DNA from: Mimachlamys varia
Taxonomy: Eukaryota > Mollusca > Bivalvia > Pectinida > Pectinidae
Direction of reading: 5' to 3'
Assembly: GCA_947623455.1 (NCBI GenBank)
Contig: OX392543.1
Span: forward strand, 17,172,757-17,236,756
DNA: 64,000 nucleotides
The notes under the pieces were generated by a model. It searched no databases and had not been told where the DNA came from. It saw nothing but the letters and a program-made list of their open reading frames with translations. Shown here in pieces: positions 12,401-27,400 of this stretch. Position numbers and translations under genes: made by a program. Positions within the stretch are counted from its first letter, which is position 1, and each line of letters starts with the position of its first letter.

Positions 12401-15400
12401 CACCTAGAGCCTTTTGGTTACTAAGAAGAAGATTGTTAAAGGAAAAGTTTACGGACGGCGGACGGCGGACGACGACGGACGAAGCATGATGGCAATAGGT
12501 CATCTTGACCCTTCGGGTCAGATGACCTAACAAAATCTGTAACCTGAAACAGATCTCATAAATGTGATCATGGTATTTTAAGAGAGACCCATAACAGACC
12601 TATTTCAGGGAATGGAAAACGTTCTGGAGCTTGTATGATGTATCTAAATATATAGAGTACATGTGCTGTACATATGTGAGTAGATTTGTGAGATTAAGTC
12701 ACCATCAGATCATTGTGTGATCAGTCTGTGTCTGAGGGCTAATTAACATGTAACCATTATAGTGTATAAAACTCAGCTTCCCCAGTCATTCCCTCCCCAG
12801 GCTCCTCACAGCTTCTCCCCCTCAACATAGTAATGGATTCCACACCCAATTGACAATTCCGAACCATGAACTTAATCAATTTCATCTTTCTCCCATGTGC
12901 TACTACCTACACAGGGACCTGTAATGATAACCGTATAAAAATAATTTTCATTATTCAGCCTTTTTGTTCCTATATTTATATAAACACATTTAACCATACA
13001 ACATTATTTAAAGTTTGCAGAAAAAAAGATAATGATGTTTCATTATTTATGTATAAGTGTCTGAAGATGTATAAAAACTTAATTTTTAAGTGTTTTTTTT
13101 TTAACATAAGGTCTGCCAAATGAGTTGAGTCATACAGCACTTTCTACTTTCAGTTTACCTGTATGATACACTACACACCTGTTATAATCTTCTTATCTTA
13201 AATCAACTGTATGTTTTGTCTGTTTTTCTATAATACCTGTGTCTATAACCCTTTCTTTTATCTAAGACATTGACTTCAAGCCTTGTTAGGCTTATAAAAA
13301 GAAACAAAATAACAGATTTGTAAATACTACAAATAAAACATTGTACAAGTATGAAAATTAATATTTACTTAAAGAATCAATTGAGCTTATTTTAAGTGTG
13401 AAGTTTATTTTCAGAGAGAGCTGGTAAATAAGGATGATTTTGACGAAGAAAGAGTAGGTAAAGAAGTTTCCTAAATCTGACCCGACTACTGGACACCCAA
13501 TGGTCACATACCATGACATATGATCAGATGTGGACTGGCTAATTCTCCTAAAAGTTTTATCTGTCTGTAAGTCTGCGGACAACAGATAAGACCTGGCAGA
13601 CATGTTGAAACAGTCCTGTCTGTCTCCACCATGGAGGAGGGGGTGTTGTAAGATAACCGTCTGGGGGAGGGGGGTTATTTCTACTGGCCTGATGGAGGAG
13701 AGGGACAGGGGATATTTTTTTTTTTTTGAGGGGGTGGGGGGTGTTTTTTTTTTTTTGCATTTTCTACTCTCTCTGCGAAAAGGATCAATATCTCTGTGTA
13801 GTTGTCTTGACAGTCCATCTACTGGGGGGGGGGGGGGGGGGGGGGGGTAGGAGGAAAGGTATATTCAACCTACTCCAAGAGGATGGGTAAAGGGGGGTTA
13901 TAAAGGAAATGAGTGGGAGATGGAGGCATGGAAGTGAAGTGAAAAAAAAAAAAAAATTGGATGGAGATCATAAGAGGTACCAAAGAATGAAACTGAGAGG
14001 GGTGGGGAGGGCAGGTGGGGGGATGGTGGTGGCGCAGGAGTTAGATTCAGATAAAAGGGCTAGTGGTGATTGAAGAAGGGAGGAGCAGCAATCTTAATAA
14101 AAGTTTTTTTCAATTTTGGTCAAGATTTCTTAATATCTTCAGATAATTTAAACCAGTACAGAACATATTAAAGACCCTACAATAATGACCTAAATAGTTT
14201 TATGGGGATGTTACACCTTAATTTTGATGAGTCTACACATTGTGGATCTATAAAAACTGTTTACACATATAGATGACGATCTAGTAGTAAAACTGAGCAC
14301 CATAAACTTTCCTAAATAAACAAAGCAATATAACTCTGTATATATGTTAACCTACATAGGGCCAGCAAGGTCTTAAACACATAGCAAGCCTATGTTTACT
14401 CTCACATGTGAATAATACAGACATTTATATTAACTTTAGGGGTCCCCCCTCACATTTCAACTTTGATCTTACGTCTCAACCTTCCATTTTTACTGGAAAA
14501 TAGACTTTGAACTTCCTTCACAAGTTTTAAGTTCCGTTTTAAATTACTGATCTTACCTCCCAATAATTTTTATTTTCCATTAAACAAGACTTTGATCACA
14601 GGTTCACCAACTTTCTGACATCAATTTCCAATAAAGTTTGGTTGTAACCAAGTGTTTTAAAGTTTGATGCATTTCATTCAATTTTTAACACTTGAAAATC
14701 CCCTGGTTTTATTTTAACAGTTTAGAATCATTTCTGTGATAAGAATTGCAGTATCTAAAATAAACATTTATACTTCTCCTTTGAGTTTTAAAAGTAAGTA
14801 AATCTTCCTTCATTTACAAGAAACCGTAGATCAAGAACTGAAGGAAGGAAGATTTTAGAGCAAAATATTTAAACCACTAACTAAAGAAAAATTATTTTTA
14901 ACGTGACAAAAATAGAAATCAAAGCCGTCTAGACCAACCTATACCAAAATATGTACAAAATATTTCATAAAAAATTGAGAAATTCAGCAAATGTATTTTT
15001 TTTTTTGAAATTTTAACTATAAACTTATCAAGACTTACCATAGTTGATATATCCAAGGATCAAATCCTCAATCTTAGCATTGCTGACAATAGTTATATAC
15101 GTTATACCTCTCCTCATGGTAGTGTTTAACACAAATATAGTTCATACAAATAAATAACTGTGGAATGAATCTCTCTCAATAAGTCATTATATACGAACAC
15201 TGGAATGTAGCCTCATCAAATTGATAAAATGTTTTCCGTTATGAAACTGAATCCTCCATCATTTTGCATCATCCTGAAGTCATCTTTATGCAGGCTTTCA
15301 TATTTTACATGCATTTTCACAATTTAGCTCCAATTTGGCTAGTTTTCAAATAATAACACAACTTTTTGTCTTGAAATGTGACTCTTTAAAAACTCTCATC

Positions 15401-18400
15401 AATTTTCATTTATCACTTCACTTTCAAACTGACACATAATTGACTATCTTAACAAGTAATCATTCATAAAATTGCTTTCAAGACTGTGCACAGAAGATAA
15501 TTGTTTTTCTGAAGAACAAAATCCACCAATTGCACCTCCATTCAGATCTTCAAGTACTCCATTGATGAAATCAACATCCAATCAAATCAATTTCCGAAAT
15601 TTGCGTTTCACAAATGTACGTACACACTCTCCAATTGTATGATTGAGAGACACACTGTTTCTTGATAAAATCCAACACGTTACAACTTTGATGGAAAAAA
15701 CAAACAAACTTTACGATCAATAAAGGTAATTTACTATCACCTGGGGTCACGACCTCTTCCCTTAACCCACAGATCTATCGTAGACACACTAAGATTAGTG
15801 ACATCATTATTTACTGTACAACATGATAGAATCTGGCTCGATCATGTGGCAAAAACATTTTCTATCATTTCTAACAAGTCTTCATGCCAATTCTTTCACA
15901 TCTGGTCAGAAACTCATCTTTGCTTAAAAAAAAAACAGTCTACAGAAAAAATCTCATTATTCCGGTAGTTTTGGCCAATATGTAAATACTTCTAAAGTAG
16001 AATCCTGAAAATATTATCCATTCTTATCCGTAAAAGTAGCTTGAATGTCAATCTGGACGAAGAAGCAGAAAGTTTGGGGTCAAACTTGGCTACAATTCAA
16101 CTGCACCACAAACATTGCTGGCAATACTGAGTTCCAATTAGACAGAAACATTGATTTATCGTAAATTCTGGTTAAAGGTATTCCTCGCCCTGGTCATCCG
16201 AAACCTACTGACAACTTCTGGCTGATAAGCAGGGATCGAATCAATCTCTCCCCTCCCTGAGATATTTTATTGTTTATATACACTAACCCATAGTACACAT
16301 GTAAACACAGGGGGTAGCCCTGTACCATACTATCAGTACCTTCAGCACAGATTTCACATGTAGACAACAGTTAACTACATCATAACGATTTTCCAGTCCA
16401 TAGATAATTGGGGAAGTGCCATCAATGTTATGCTAATTAAGATATCAACTTCTGAATCTTGTAGCAACCAATCAGCAAGCGCCATCTATCAATTAGCCCA
16501 TTCGATTCTCAATAATTGAAACCATAAATTCACCACAATACTATCCTTATCAACTTAAGCTCTTTGTAAATATTTCTCATTATTTCCTTCAGTTCCAGAT
16601 AAATCAACTGTGTTCCTGATTTTAGAAATCATAAACTTCCTGATGAAATACACCGAAATATTGAAACTTCGTAAAACAGCATATCACAAACATAATTTTA
16701 AAATCCCTTTCACACACAACATGTTATTAAAATTTCTCTCCTTAGCGATTTCAAGGGTATTCCATATCGCTTTGATTCAGGTAAATTCCATATTTTTCTT
16801 TTTCACCACAAGCATAACTCTTCTCAAATCACTCCTCCATGAAAATTTTGAATTTTACTTAGAAATCACATCCCTGTCCTGAAAATCTTGTTTCTCCTAT
16901 CTAAATATTCCATAGTTCCTCCGATACTGTCTCTGTTTATGATGTTCCCTACAGGTTCCTTACACTAAATTCCATTTTCTAAATTATTTTCTCCCATTTA
17001 CTAAACCTTATAGACATGAAAAATCTTGGTGTAAATTATTTATGCATTGTCAGCTTTAATTTCATCAAATAAAACTTCGAAAGGTGTTTATTTTTATTTC
17101 AACCGTCTCAAAAACTTAAAAACTAATTTGTCTTTTTGTCAACAAACTATTTTTGAATATTTATACATATTAAGACTTAAAATCATTAATAATAATTAAC
17201 ATTATTTTAAATTGAAAATCATTTTTGGTCTAATTAAGCTGTATGTAACTTAGAACATGATCCCTAACAGACACCAAAGACTGACATAGCTCAAATCTGC
17301 TTACCAAAAATACTCTACAGAGAGATTCCCTAAATCTCGGATTATATTATAGACCCCTTTTAACTGGAGATATAAGCTTGTTCAGGAGATTTCTATTCCT
17401 TCTGACATACAATACAATACAATGATAACTTTTGATGGTGTCCAAACATGATTTTGTCCTATAAATACCTACATTTGGTCTTTGGCCTCAATTTAAGATG
17501 TACTGGGGATATATTCCTTAAAAAAAGTTAATACCTTAATGTAGCGAGATTTTATTAGAATAAACATTTTGGAGAACTTTTTTTTCTATAAAATATTTTA
17601 TTTAGGTCACTTAATTTGAGAGTGTATGTTTGTAATCCATTTCATTTTGACATGTCTGAAATTCCACGAATTTTTCGAAAATGAATTTCAATTATATATA
17701 TCTCGGGTAGTGATAATGTGTTTGTGTACCCCCTAATATTATATCACAGCATTGGTCTAAGAATTATTTTACTTAAAAGAAAATGAAGCAGATATACATA
17801 TATATTATTATTATTATCTGTCAAATTTTTTTCCAATCTGACAAAACATTTGTTAACTTTTTCAAAATTGCATTCCCTCCTCACTCACGAGACATGTATC
17901 CTGCCCCACTCCCCCCACCCCCTTTTTTTACGATGAACCCTGCCATTACGGGAGATGTTAAAAACACACTCTATATAATGATTATCTCATGTTCTGAAGT
18001 CATTAAAACAATTAGTTTTATCACATATCTAATGCATTATCACTTTACTGCAGAATGTTTCAGATATACACATGTTGGACCAATTACACTAAAACTATGT
18101 ACATTTCTTTTTGCATCAGATTTTTTCCATATACTTACACTCATTTATCCCTGGAGATATATTTGAACTCTTCTTATTAAAACATGGTAAAAGTTTATTA
18201 TAAAATTTCAGGGGTGAACAAGATGAAATGTTGAGTAACATTTTCAGTTAAAGTGGGAGGGGGAGGGGAAGGGGGGTACAAAAAATATTACAACATATGC
18301 TTTAGCTGAAAGTGTTGCATAACTTTCTTTCTATTACGGAAATTGTCAAATCAGACTCTATAAATATCCTTTTGTAAATTAAATATTAAATCTTATATTA

Positions 18401-21400
18401 TTCAAGTAATTAACCAATTGTGTCCTTTTAAATGTCAATTATTACCCCCAAAGTGCCCCTTTAAATGCCCAACACACACCCCTTATAGTGCCCCTTTAAA
18501 TGACTATTATATATAACCCTGCTTTATACCCCTTTCATGATTATTTTTTCCTAACATTAAGAGAATATTAAGAATTATGAAAAATATCAAAATTTAGGAA
18601 AAAGTTGAAAAAATTTCTTCTGAAGTCCTAGCCATTTACTTTTGTAAATATCATAAATAGGTATTTAATACATGTACTTCAAAATAAGATTTTTTCAATT
18701 GCATAGGAAAATAAATATGTCAATAAACAATAATAGTACATGGTTCTAGACCTCAACTAGCCCTATTATACTGAATTATCTTGACTCTATTCAGAAATTT
18801 CAATAGTAATATGAATAACTTGTAAATGTTTTCATGTGGAAACAATTGTTTTTGTACACAATAAAAAAATTGTCATCAAATACACAACTATAACAATACA
18901 AGCTTGTCGGAGATAAAGATCAAAAGATTTAAATCGTTTTTACGATTGTTTTATGTAACTTTATACAGGACCATACAGAGTATTGTTTCGACACTGTTAA
19001 CATGTTGGTATGTTGACCCCCTAGGGGTCAGACAGATAAAGGAGTTACAGGATAGAGTTGTGTATTGTTAAATACTTCAATACACCATACCTGAGCGACA
19101 CAAAGGTTGGCTAGACGCTCATATCTAATTAATGATAAATATTATCGTTATTAGTAATCAGGTACAAATACACATAAGTGCCTAGTGAGTTATAGTCTGT
19201 TTCAGAAAACAAGGCATTAGTAAAATTGTAAAAATATTAGCAAAAATCTTTTTATTTAATGGTTAAAAATGAAAGCAAATTTATGCAGATAAGTGCAAAT
19301 ATATGATTTTTATAAAAAGCTGGTTAATTTTGCTGTTTGCAGATTAATTTCAGTCAAGTGGACAACTGTAAAATCAATGTCCTGTAGGTTTAGGGTTTCC
19401 ATGTAGACCCTCAATGATAAGGCCCCAGACAGACAGGGGGATGCATTTTCACATTTTTGTCCCATAGGAAATGTGCTAGGGCATTGTTATAGTCTGTTTC
19501 ATAAATCTATGGGTTTATTTCACCCAAGTGTTTTGTTAACAGATCAAAATATAAATCAAATTTAATGGATAATATTTAAAGTAGTTTAAATGTGTATTTA
19601 TTGCATTTGAATAATGTTGTATATGTCTTTTGTAAAAACCTTTTATAAACCTTCAAATAGTGAAAACAAGCCTTCCTACAGTTTAAAGACATTTAAGTAG
19701 CGAAAGGAAATGATACAGATTATGACCTTCAAAATCCTTGGAGGATCAAATTTTCATTTGCAATTCTAATGAATGAATGACTTTCAAACTCCTTTAACAA
19801 TTAATGCACAGTTGCCCTCCTATACCCTTGGCCAGCTTAGGATAAACATCTTAAGATATTGTAATCTTTAAATTTCATCTGAGGTACGCTGAGGGTTCCA
19901 CTATTTGTATAAAATATCATATGGTTTGATAACACTGTTTGTAGAACTTTTTCATGGTTTTTTTTGTATTAATTGACATTTGATTTTTTAATAGGCATAT
20001 ATCAAATCTCTTTTTTTTAACTACTTATATTTCCAATAAGATAAAATTATTTTTTACCAAACTCTTTTTGAAAAAAAAAAAGCAAATTGTAACTCCAATG
20101 TCTAAAAGTTTTTTGGATCACAGGATGGTGTGTTTAATTTACTCAAATTGAAGTATAGTTTAGAACAAGTTTATACTTTATATCAGTTTATCCACAAGCT
20201 CGGGTTGTCAGATGGCTCTCTCCTGACTGTGAAGGTAGTGTAAACTATACAAGTGTCTCTCTCTCGTGCGGAGCCTCACCAAATACCTGCTGGACATTAA
20301 TACTGGATAAGGAGAAATCGGAAACCATGACGATGATAGGTGATTATGTGTAAGGCCCTCAGGTGTGTAATACAGGTAAGAACAGACGATTTCCCTATCA
20401 TGAGTGTTGACAAAAGTCAATCATTGATCACATGACTTGCGCCTCTAAGCTCGTTACACACCTGAAAGGTATGCTACACAGGTGAGAGTCTGACAGGTAT
20501 CATACTGTTTGCTCTGTGTAAATCATTAATAGGGAAGAAAAAATCATCTCACCTGCAGATGTATGAATACATGCATTGTGTGTATTTGATAGTATAATTG
20601 ACAAAGCTATTGTGAATATTTATGAAGTCAATTTTCTAGTGGATTGACACAAAAGGATAATTACTGGCTTGTGAAATTTGATGTCAACATTTCCTGGTAA
20701 ATATTGAGCTACAACGTCAGTGTATAAATGGAGTTATTGTAATAATGTTTATTGTTTAAAGTAATCATTAATCATTTGATGGGAACTGATATTTTTATGA
20801 CTTATACTTTTGTAGAGGTTATATCTAAAATATATCAAAATAGGTTGTAGAATGGAAATTTTTATATTGACTTGCCAGCTGGTGGATATTTTGGGGGGTA
20901 AATAGCATATTTGATATAAAAGCACTTTTTGCAATTGGTAATTTAGAAATATTTAGAATAATTACAGAAATTCTGAAAATTTTACAAATCACAGCTAAAA
21001 CAGGACCTTGCCTTAACAGCAAGTTTGTATTTTTTTTAATATTGGGGTATAGTTATCTTAAAATTGTCGGTTCAGGTGTTGGGAGGGACAAGTGCTGCTC
21101 AGGGAGGGGCTTTTATATGATCAGATACGGTTTATAAATGTGAAAGAAATTCAAAAGACTTGGTCTGGTAATATCTTTTGTGTTGGTAATATGAGTAAAC
21201 TATAGTATATGGCAAAATATCTTATTGTGTGTTTCATATTAATTATTCAGGAACACCTCTTTTGTTTTAACTGTAGACAGACACACTAATCTTTTTTTTT
21301 TCAGTGTTTTGACCTCTGAACTGTAATCTCTACTTAACCTCTGTAAATGGTTCACATTCACATGCAGTTTTTTATTAGTCATCCATGACAATTTGTTTTA

Positions 21401-24400
21401 TTTGCAAAACGATCATACATCATCATTCGCATGCGTGTAACAGAAATAAAAAACTTCAAAGTCTGAATCATAAAAGTGTTTGTCTCTTATGAATTTTTAT
21501 ATGGCTGTCTTAGCGTTGCACTCTACATGGCAACAACATGGAATGTTTTATTCACAAAAATATATTCTGATCCTTTATTGTCCACAGGAGATTCGTTCTG
21601 GTGCACCAAGCAAAACACATTTGAATGTAACTCTAAATGTATTAGAATGAAGGTCAATTAGACTGTAAGATTAGGTCAAAGGTCAATGGGAATTGAGGTC
21701 AAAAGGTCAACATATAGGAATCAGGTTAAAAGGTTTAACCTGATTCCTATATGTTGACCTTTTGACCTCAATTCAGGACAGAGTTAGGGTCATTTAAGGA
21801 TGGAGTTAGAATGAATTGAGTCATTGAATGGTTTTCATTGGCTCCCTGGATACTTGAGGACTTGGCAGTTTCCTTGGTAACCTGCCTTTAACAGCTAGGT
21901 CTTCGTGGATTGCAGCAGTGCACTTTGGCTACCGTCTTGTTAAAACTACAAAGCACATTCTATTAAAGGGAGACAAATGAAGGTATTTTGCAAATTCCAA
22001 CTGTTTTCATGCATAAATTCACAACTTTCTGTCTCAATATATACAGTCTTTTTGTAATTTGCATTTATCCTTACACAAATATTGATTTCATTAGTTATCT
22101 CCCTTTAACAGAATTTCAATATTTTCTAGCTGTGCATTGATGATGATGAGGTGCAAATGAAAATGATGGCTATGGAAGGATTTAACCCATTCAACCCTTA
22201 AAGTCACATTTTGAATCTTCCAATTCGAGATTGGAATAGTTCATTATACATTTTCAGGGGTGAATGAGCTAAACAAAAGGTTAGGAAGGTTAAAAATAGA
22301 TTCAGTGTTTACTTCAGTACAGAAACACAACTCACGTCAAACACAATGCTAGATCACTTTTTACTTACCCCTGAAAACAACTTTGAATTATTCCAATACA
22401 AAGGTTGGAACAGTCCATTATCAAACATCAGGAGTGAATGTGTTGAAGTGCTCATCAAAATGTTTTCACACTTTTGCATTCATATTAATATTTAATTTTA
22501 TAATCAATTTCAACAGAAAATTTTTTATATTCCAAATCTGAAGGTTTTTCATCTTAGGAAGAGACTTGACAAATACAATGAAGTTAAAAAAAAAAAAGAA
22601 TGATTTTTTTTTAAGAATTTTGACTTGAGTCGTGTAATTGGAGCAGAAAACACAAAGCATCAGAAATGCACAACCATTGATTTGTTCCTCCCTCAATCCT
22701 CAATGCGTTCACCCTTGAAGACACATTTGAACTCTTCCAACTCTGAGTTTGGAATAGTTCATTATGATATTTCAGGGGGGAATAAGATATAAGGTTTGGA
22801 TAGGAGGAACTCAGTTAGCTGGGGGTGGACCAAAGCACTAAGCCTCATCCCCACCACCATCGCACACAGAAATAACACTACAAGCTCAACAGTTTAATGC
22901 AGAGAATCGTAAAAAGTCTTAAATTAAAATTACAATCTAGCAATAAGAAGAATATTTAAAAAGATTTTTTTTTTTTTTTCAATTTTTTTTTTTTTTCAAT
23001 TATTTTTTTTTAAATCCTCCATTCTAAATTGTTATTTTTTTTTCTATGAATTTTTAAAAATGATTAAGTTTACATTCTAAAGTTTTAAAATTTTTGTTAA
23101 TTTCTATGCATTAGAAAGGTAAGAGCTTGCAGTATGTGTAAATTTAGATATATATATAACACACATGCGAAAGGTTTCAGAAAAGGAATGTTTATTCTGG
23201 CAAAAATAATATAAATATGACAATTTGACATATTATGGAAAGAATTTATACAATTTTGCTTAAAGAGATTCATTTCTAGCTATAGTTATACATTGTTAAT
23301 AGACAGTTTTGAATGAGATGAAGATGGATATATACAAAAATGAAAGGTTATGAATGTGTAAGGATTTATAATGTATATTAACAGAATTGGAGATAAATAT
23401 TACAGAATAAATGTTTCTTTGTACAAGTTCTAAGTCTAAAGAATATTTTGATGCATTATATCTACATAATGAAAGAGTATTATTTATAAATCTATGATAA
23501 TTTTTTCTTTTTCGGACATAATTTTTGCATAAATTGAAAACTGAAAAACTTTTTATACCTTATTACTTGCAATTAATAATACCACATTTAATGAAATACA
23601 AAAGAAATTATGCTGAATTTTATTGCTAAAAAATTATTTGCAATGGTTAAAAAAATACCAATTCATTTATAATATCAATTATTTTATGATGTTTACTTAA
23701 ATATGAAAGATAAAATATTTACAAAATTCTTTGAACTAAAAACACCTCTAAATTGAAACCACAACTATCTGAAAATGATTCATTTGATAACAGGTAAATA
23801 TATAAGTATAACGGAATGTCTTTGTTGCATAATTTATTCTTAATATATCAAACTGACTTTTGTATATGTAATTGATAGTAAATCTGTAGTAAAGTAATGA
23901 TATATATTTACAAAAATATTTTGATATCTAATTGATCAAACTCTGTACAAATCATTCTCTATAATTATGCTACTGTCCATTCTAAAGTTAATGCCTATAA
24001 ATTAAATTTTGAAAATGGAAACTGGAATGGAAAACAGATGAAATAGATGAATAGCTAATTGGATTCTAATATTGAATTTAATTCTATGTTTGATTTAAAT
24101 CTATCTAAAAATCTATAAACGTACAATAACATACTAGACAATGGTCTCGTAAAAATTTCACAACCATGCGACAAACATGTGCAGGACAAAATAACGAATT
24201 TTAACAAAAAAAAAGATTGTGTCATTCTTTAACTGGATGTACAACACATAAAACACAGATAGGATGCAATTTAGTCAACATGAAAAAATTCCAAATGAAT
24301 GCAAAATATTTAAAATTGACACATATAAACTTAAACAGACACATTATTTCACAATGAATCCATGCAAGTATGGTAGACAAATAAATTTTGGACAATCATA

Positions 24401-27400
24401 GCAACTTAACCTGTTCACCCCTGAAATTTCATAATAAACTATTCCAATATTTGAAATGGAAGGGTTCAAATCTTTTTTCAGGGGTGACTGTGTTAAAATG
24501 TCCTAGTTGCAATATCATGCGAAATAACTGATCATGAAATAGAATAACTAATACCTTAATTATCATCAGCGATTTTCTATTTTTTAATTTTTAATTTACT
24601 ACCTTCTTGCTTCAATATGAATCATAATTTCTAATGCTTTTATAAAGTATTAATCCTAAATTGTTCTTATGGAATGAAAATCTAGCACTTTTGAAAATGA
24701 TATGATGAGATTCAAATTGGCTCTATTTGACAGAAATAAAAAATTTCAAAAATAGTTTCATGATTAGTAAATTTAAGTAGCCATTTTTGACATTAGGTAA
24801 AAATGTTAGCTCTTGATAAGGAATGTGTGTTATTTAAAAAATAAAATATACTGTACAGTTGGTAAAAAATATAAGAAAAATAATAACATGTAAAACAAAC
24901 AAGTTTGAAGAAAATGTTTGATCCAACATTTAAGTAGAAGCGATATGTAAATTTTGAAAATATAAATCTATATGAACTCTACTCTGTTCTTTGATTAGCT
25001 ATAGTAAATCCATTCACAAGAATTTTCACTCAAGGGAGGTCACTCATATTTCAAAATACTCATAAAAAAACCCATTCAAACACAATTCTGAAGTGCATAC
25101 TTATCCAAGACAAACTTAAAATCAACTCATAATTCATTCAACCCTAAAGACACATTTGAACTCATCCAATTCAAAGACTGAAATAGGTCATTACAAAATT
25201 TCAGGGGTGAATGAATTAATCAAATATTACTTTTGTGCCTTTCCCAAAAATTAAACTGGCCAAGAATCTGTCCCGTTCCTCACACATGACCTGGCAGTAT
25301 AATACAATTCAATTCAAGAAGAACTGATATTAAAATGTCAGATGGGGGAGATTTGCAGGCCACAACTATTACTTTTATTTAAACATTTATCAAAGTGGCA
25401 AGAAAACCTACCCTGCTGCCCCTTAAGATCACTTATAGACGTTACCCAAATTCAATGGATGTCAGTTCTATTACAAAAAACAGAGGGATGCAAGGATCGA
25501 CTATAACATTCCGACAACATTCCAACACAGGTGACCATCATACAAATATACCTTGCACGGTCAGTTGGGCGGTGCAGCTCGTATCCCCGGCAACATTCTC
25601 TGCCTTGCAAGTGAAAACAACGTCGCCATCTTCCTCGGTGACAGAGGTCACCTCCAAGGTCGCAACATTGTCATGGAAACTGGCGTGATATTTGACACTT
25701 TCTTCGATTATAGTTTGATTGGCTAACCAGGTGACCTTGGGAGTGGGTTTGCCGATGACCGTACACTCGAGAACGGCCATATGATCGATGTCCACTGAAA
25801 CGTTTGACAGGGGTTTGGTAAATTTGGGAGCCTCCAAGTTTACAAGAACTTCAGCATTACAGGTGGCAGCACCACGGTCGTTTACCGCCTTTACGGAGTA
25901 GTCTCCCTCATCTGCTGGGACGCTTTCCGCAATCTGAAGTGTTGCTGTTTCCTCGATAAACTGAATTCTGTAAACACAAAGAAAATGATTCAATGACAAG
26001 AAATTTCTTCAATGCTGTATGCGAAATATCAAAACTCAGTATTCAAATATTTCACCGATACAAAACAAGCTAAGGTTTGTTATTGGGAATCTATTAAGGG
26101 AAGACATACGTGTATCGTTCATCTGTGACTTCCTCTCCGTCCTTCAGCCATGTGACCTTAGGTTTCGGATGACCTTTTACCTGGCACTCCAATTTGATTG
26201 GTGAACCAAGTTCGATAGTCTGGTCTTCAAGTCGGACAACAAATGTAGGTGCCTCTCCTGAAAATACACAAATACAAAATACAGTATTGATTTTCTCCAA
26301 TTTGGGCCAATACAAAAAAAATTTTTTTTTAGAAATTTGATTTTTTGATATTTTTTTTTCTTTATTTTCAAAAAGGTTAGTTAATTGATGATGAGCAATC
26401 AGAAAATGAAGATTTATGCAAATCAGTATTAACTCTAACTGTTTAAACCAATCAGCATACTGCTGTGATAGTGACCGTACCTGATACTGCTGTGATAGCA
26501 ACCGTACCTGATGGATTGACGAAGAGCTCTCCCATACTGGAGGCAGTTCCAGCCTGGTTGGTTGCCTTGACAACATATTCTGCATCATCGTTGGTAACAA
26601 CATCCTTGACGATAAGTGAGGCGAAGTTTCCACGGACTTCCATCTGGAAGTGGTCGTCGGAGGTGATCTCAACACCATCCTTGAACCTAAGAGGTTAAAG
26701 GTCAAAAGTCATATGTTTGATAATTTCAGAGGTCACATGAATGGTGATTTGATCAAGCAAAGCCTGAGTAAAGTAAATCACATATTCAACTTTCACGTTT
26801 TTCACAGAAATACAAAGATGTTCAATTTAACTTCTTCATTGTCATTAAGAGAAAAAAAACCCATCTCCCTTACTTATTATGGAGTTATAAATATTTCTGC
26901 CAATATTTTCGTGTCTAATATCTAGGTGATAAATATGTTTGATGAATGTGACCTTGACAATGTGAACTTTGACCTTACCATGAGATGTCTGGGAAGGGGC
27001 TGCCGAGGACCTCCACAATGAAGGTGACAGTGTCGCCCTCGGTAACCTCCTGGTCTGATAACTCCCTCATGAATCGCGGGATGGTGACCTCCACCTCTAC
27101 AGACTCTACAGTCTTGACCTAATTAAAGTTCAAGGTTATTTAGTAAAACAATTCTTAGCTGTATCCATGCAATAAGAAATCATCTTGTTCAACAATTATT
27201 TCCACAATGAAAAAAAATCATGAAAACATTCTTGAATTGTTTTTGAATGGAAACATTTCAAAGTAAAGGAAAAATTTCAATACAGGCATATTGAAATTTT
27301 CATAAGAATTCAAGAACACTTTCATTATTTTTTTTTCTAAAATTTCACAATAGATGCAAAAAACATAAAAAGAGCTCACACCCATTCATAAAACACCACA

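Larger units (their letters stand above)
9346..25551 (-). other. 16.2-kb intron between e30 and e31
   Basis: It is non-coding. It contains the tandem-array element (10691-12528), the poly-G tract, the perfect hairpin (21691-21773) and five copies of the 90-bp palindrome. The rest is A+T-rich unique or decayed sequence with homopolymers (for example poly-T near 22960-23010). I see no conserved exon in either strand. An internal promoter or alternative first exon cannot be excluded. Confidence 0.8.

Noticed and set aside
13557..13850. Small frames around the poly-G and poly-T tracts
   Set aside because: They are low-complexity Pro/Gly/Phe translations of homopolymers.
17783..18166. 127-codon plus-strand frame in the 16-kb intron
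   Set aside because: It is A+T-rich and low complexity at the start (IYIYIIIII), has no splice context and overlaps a palindromic element.
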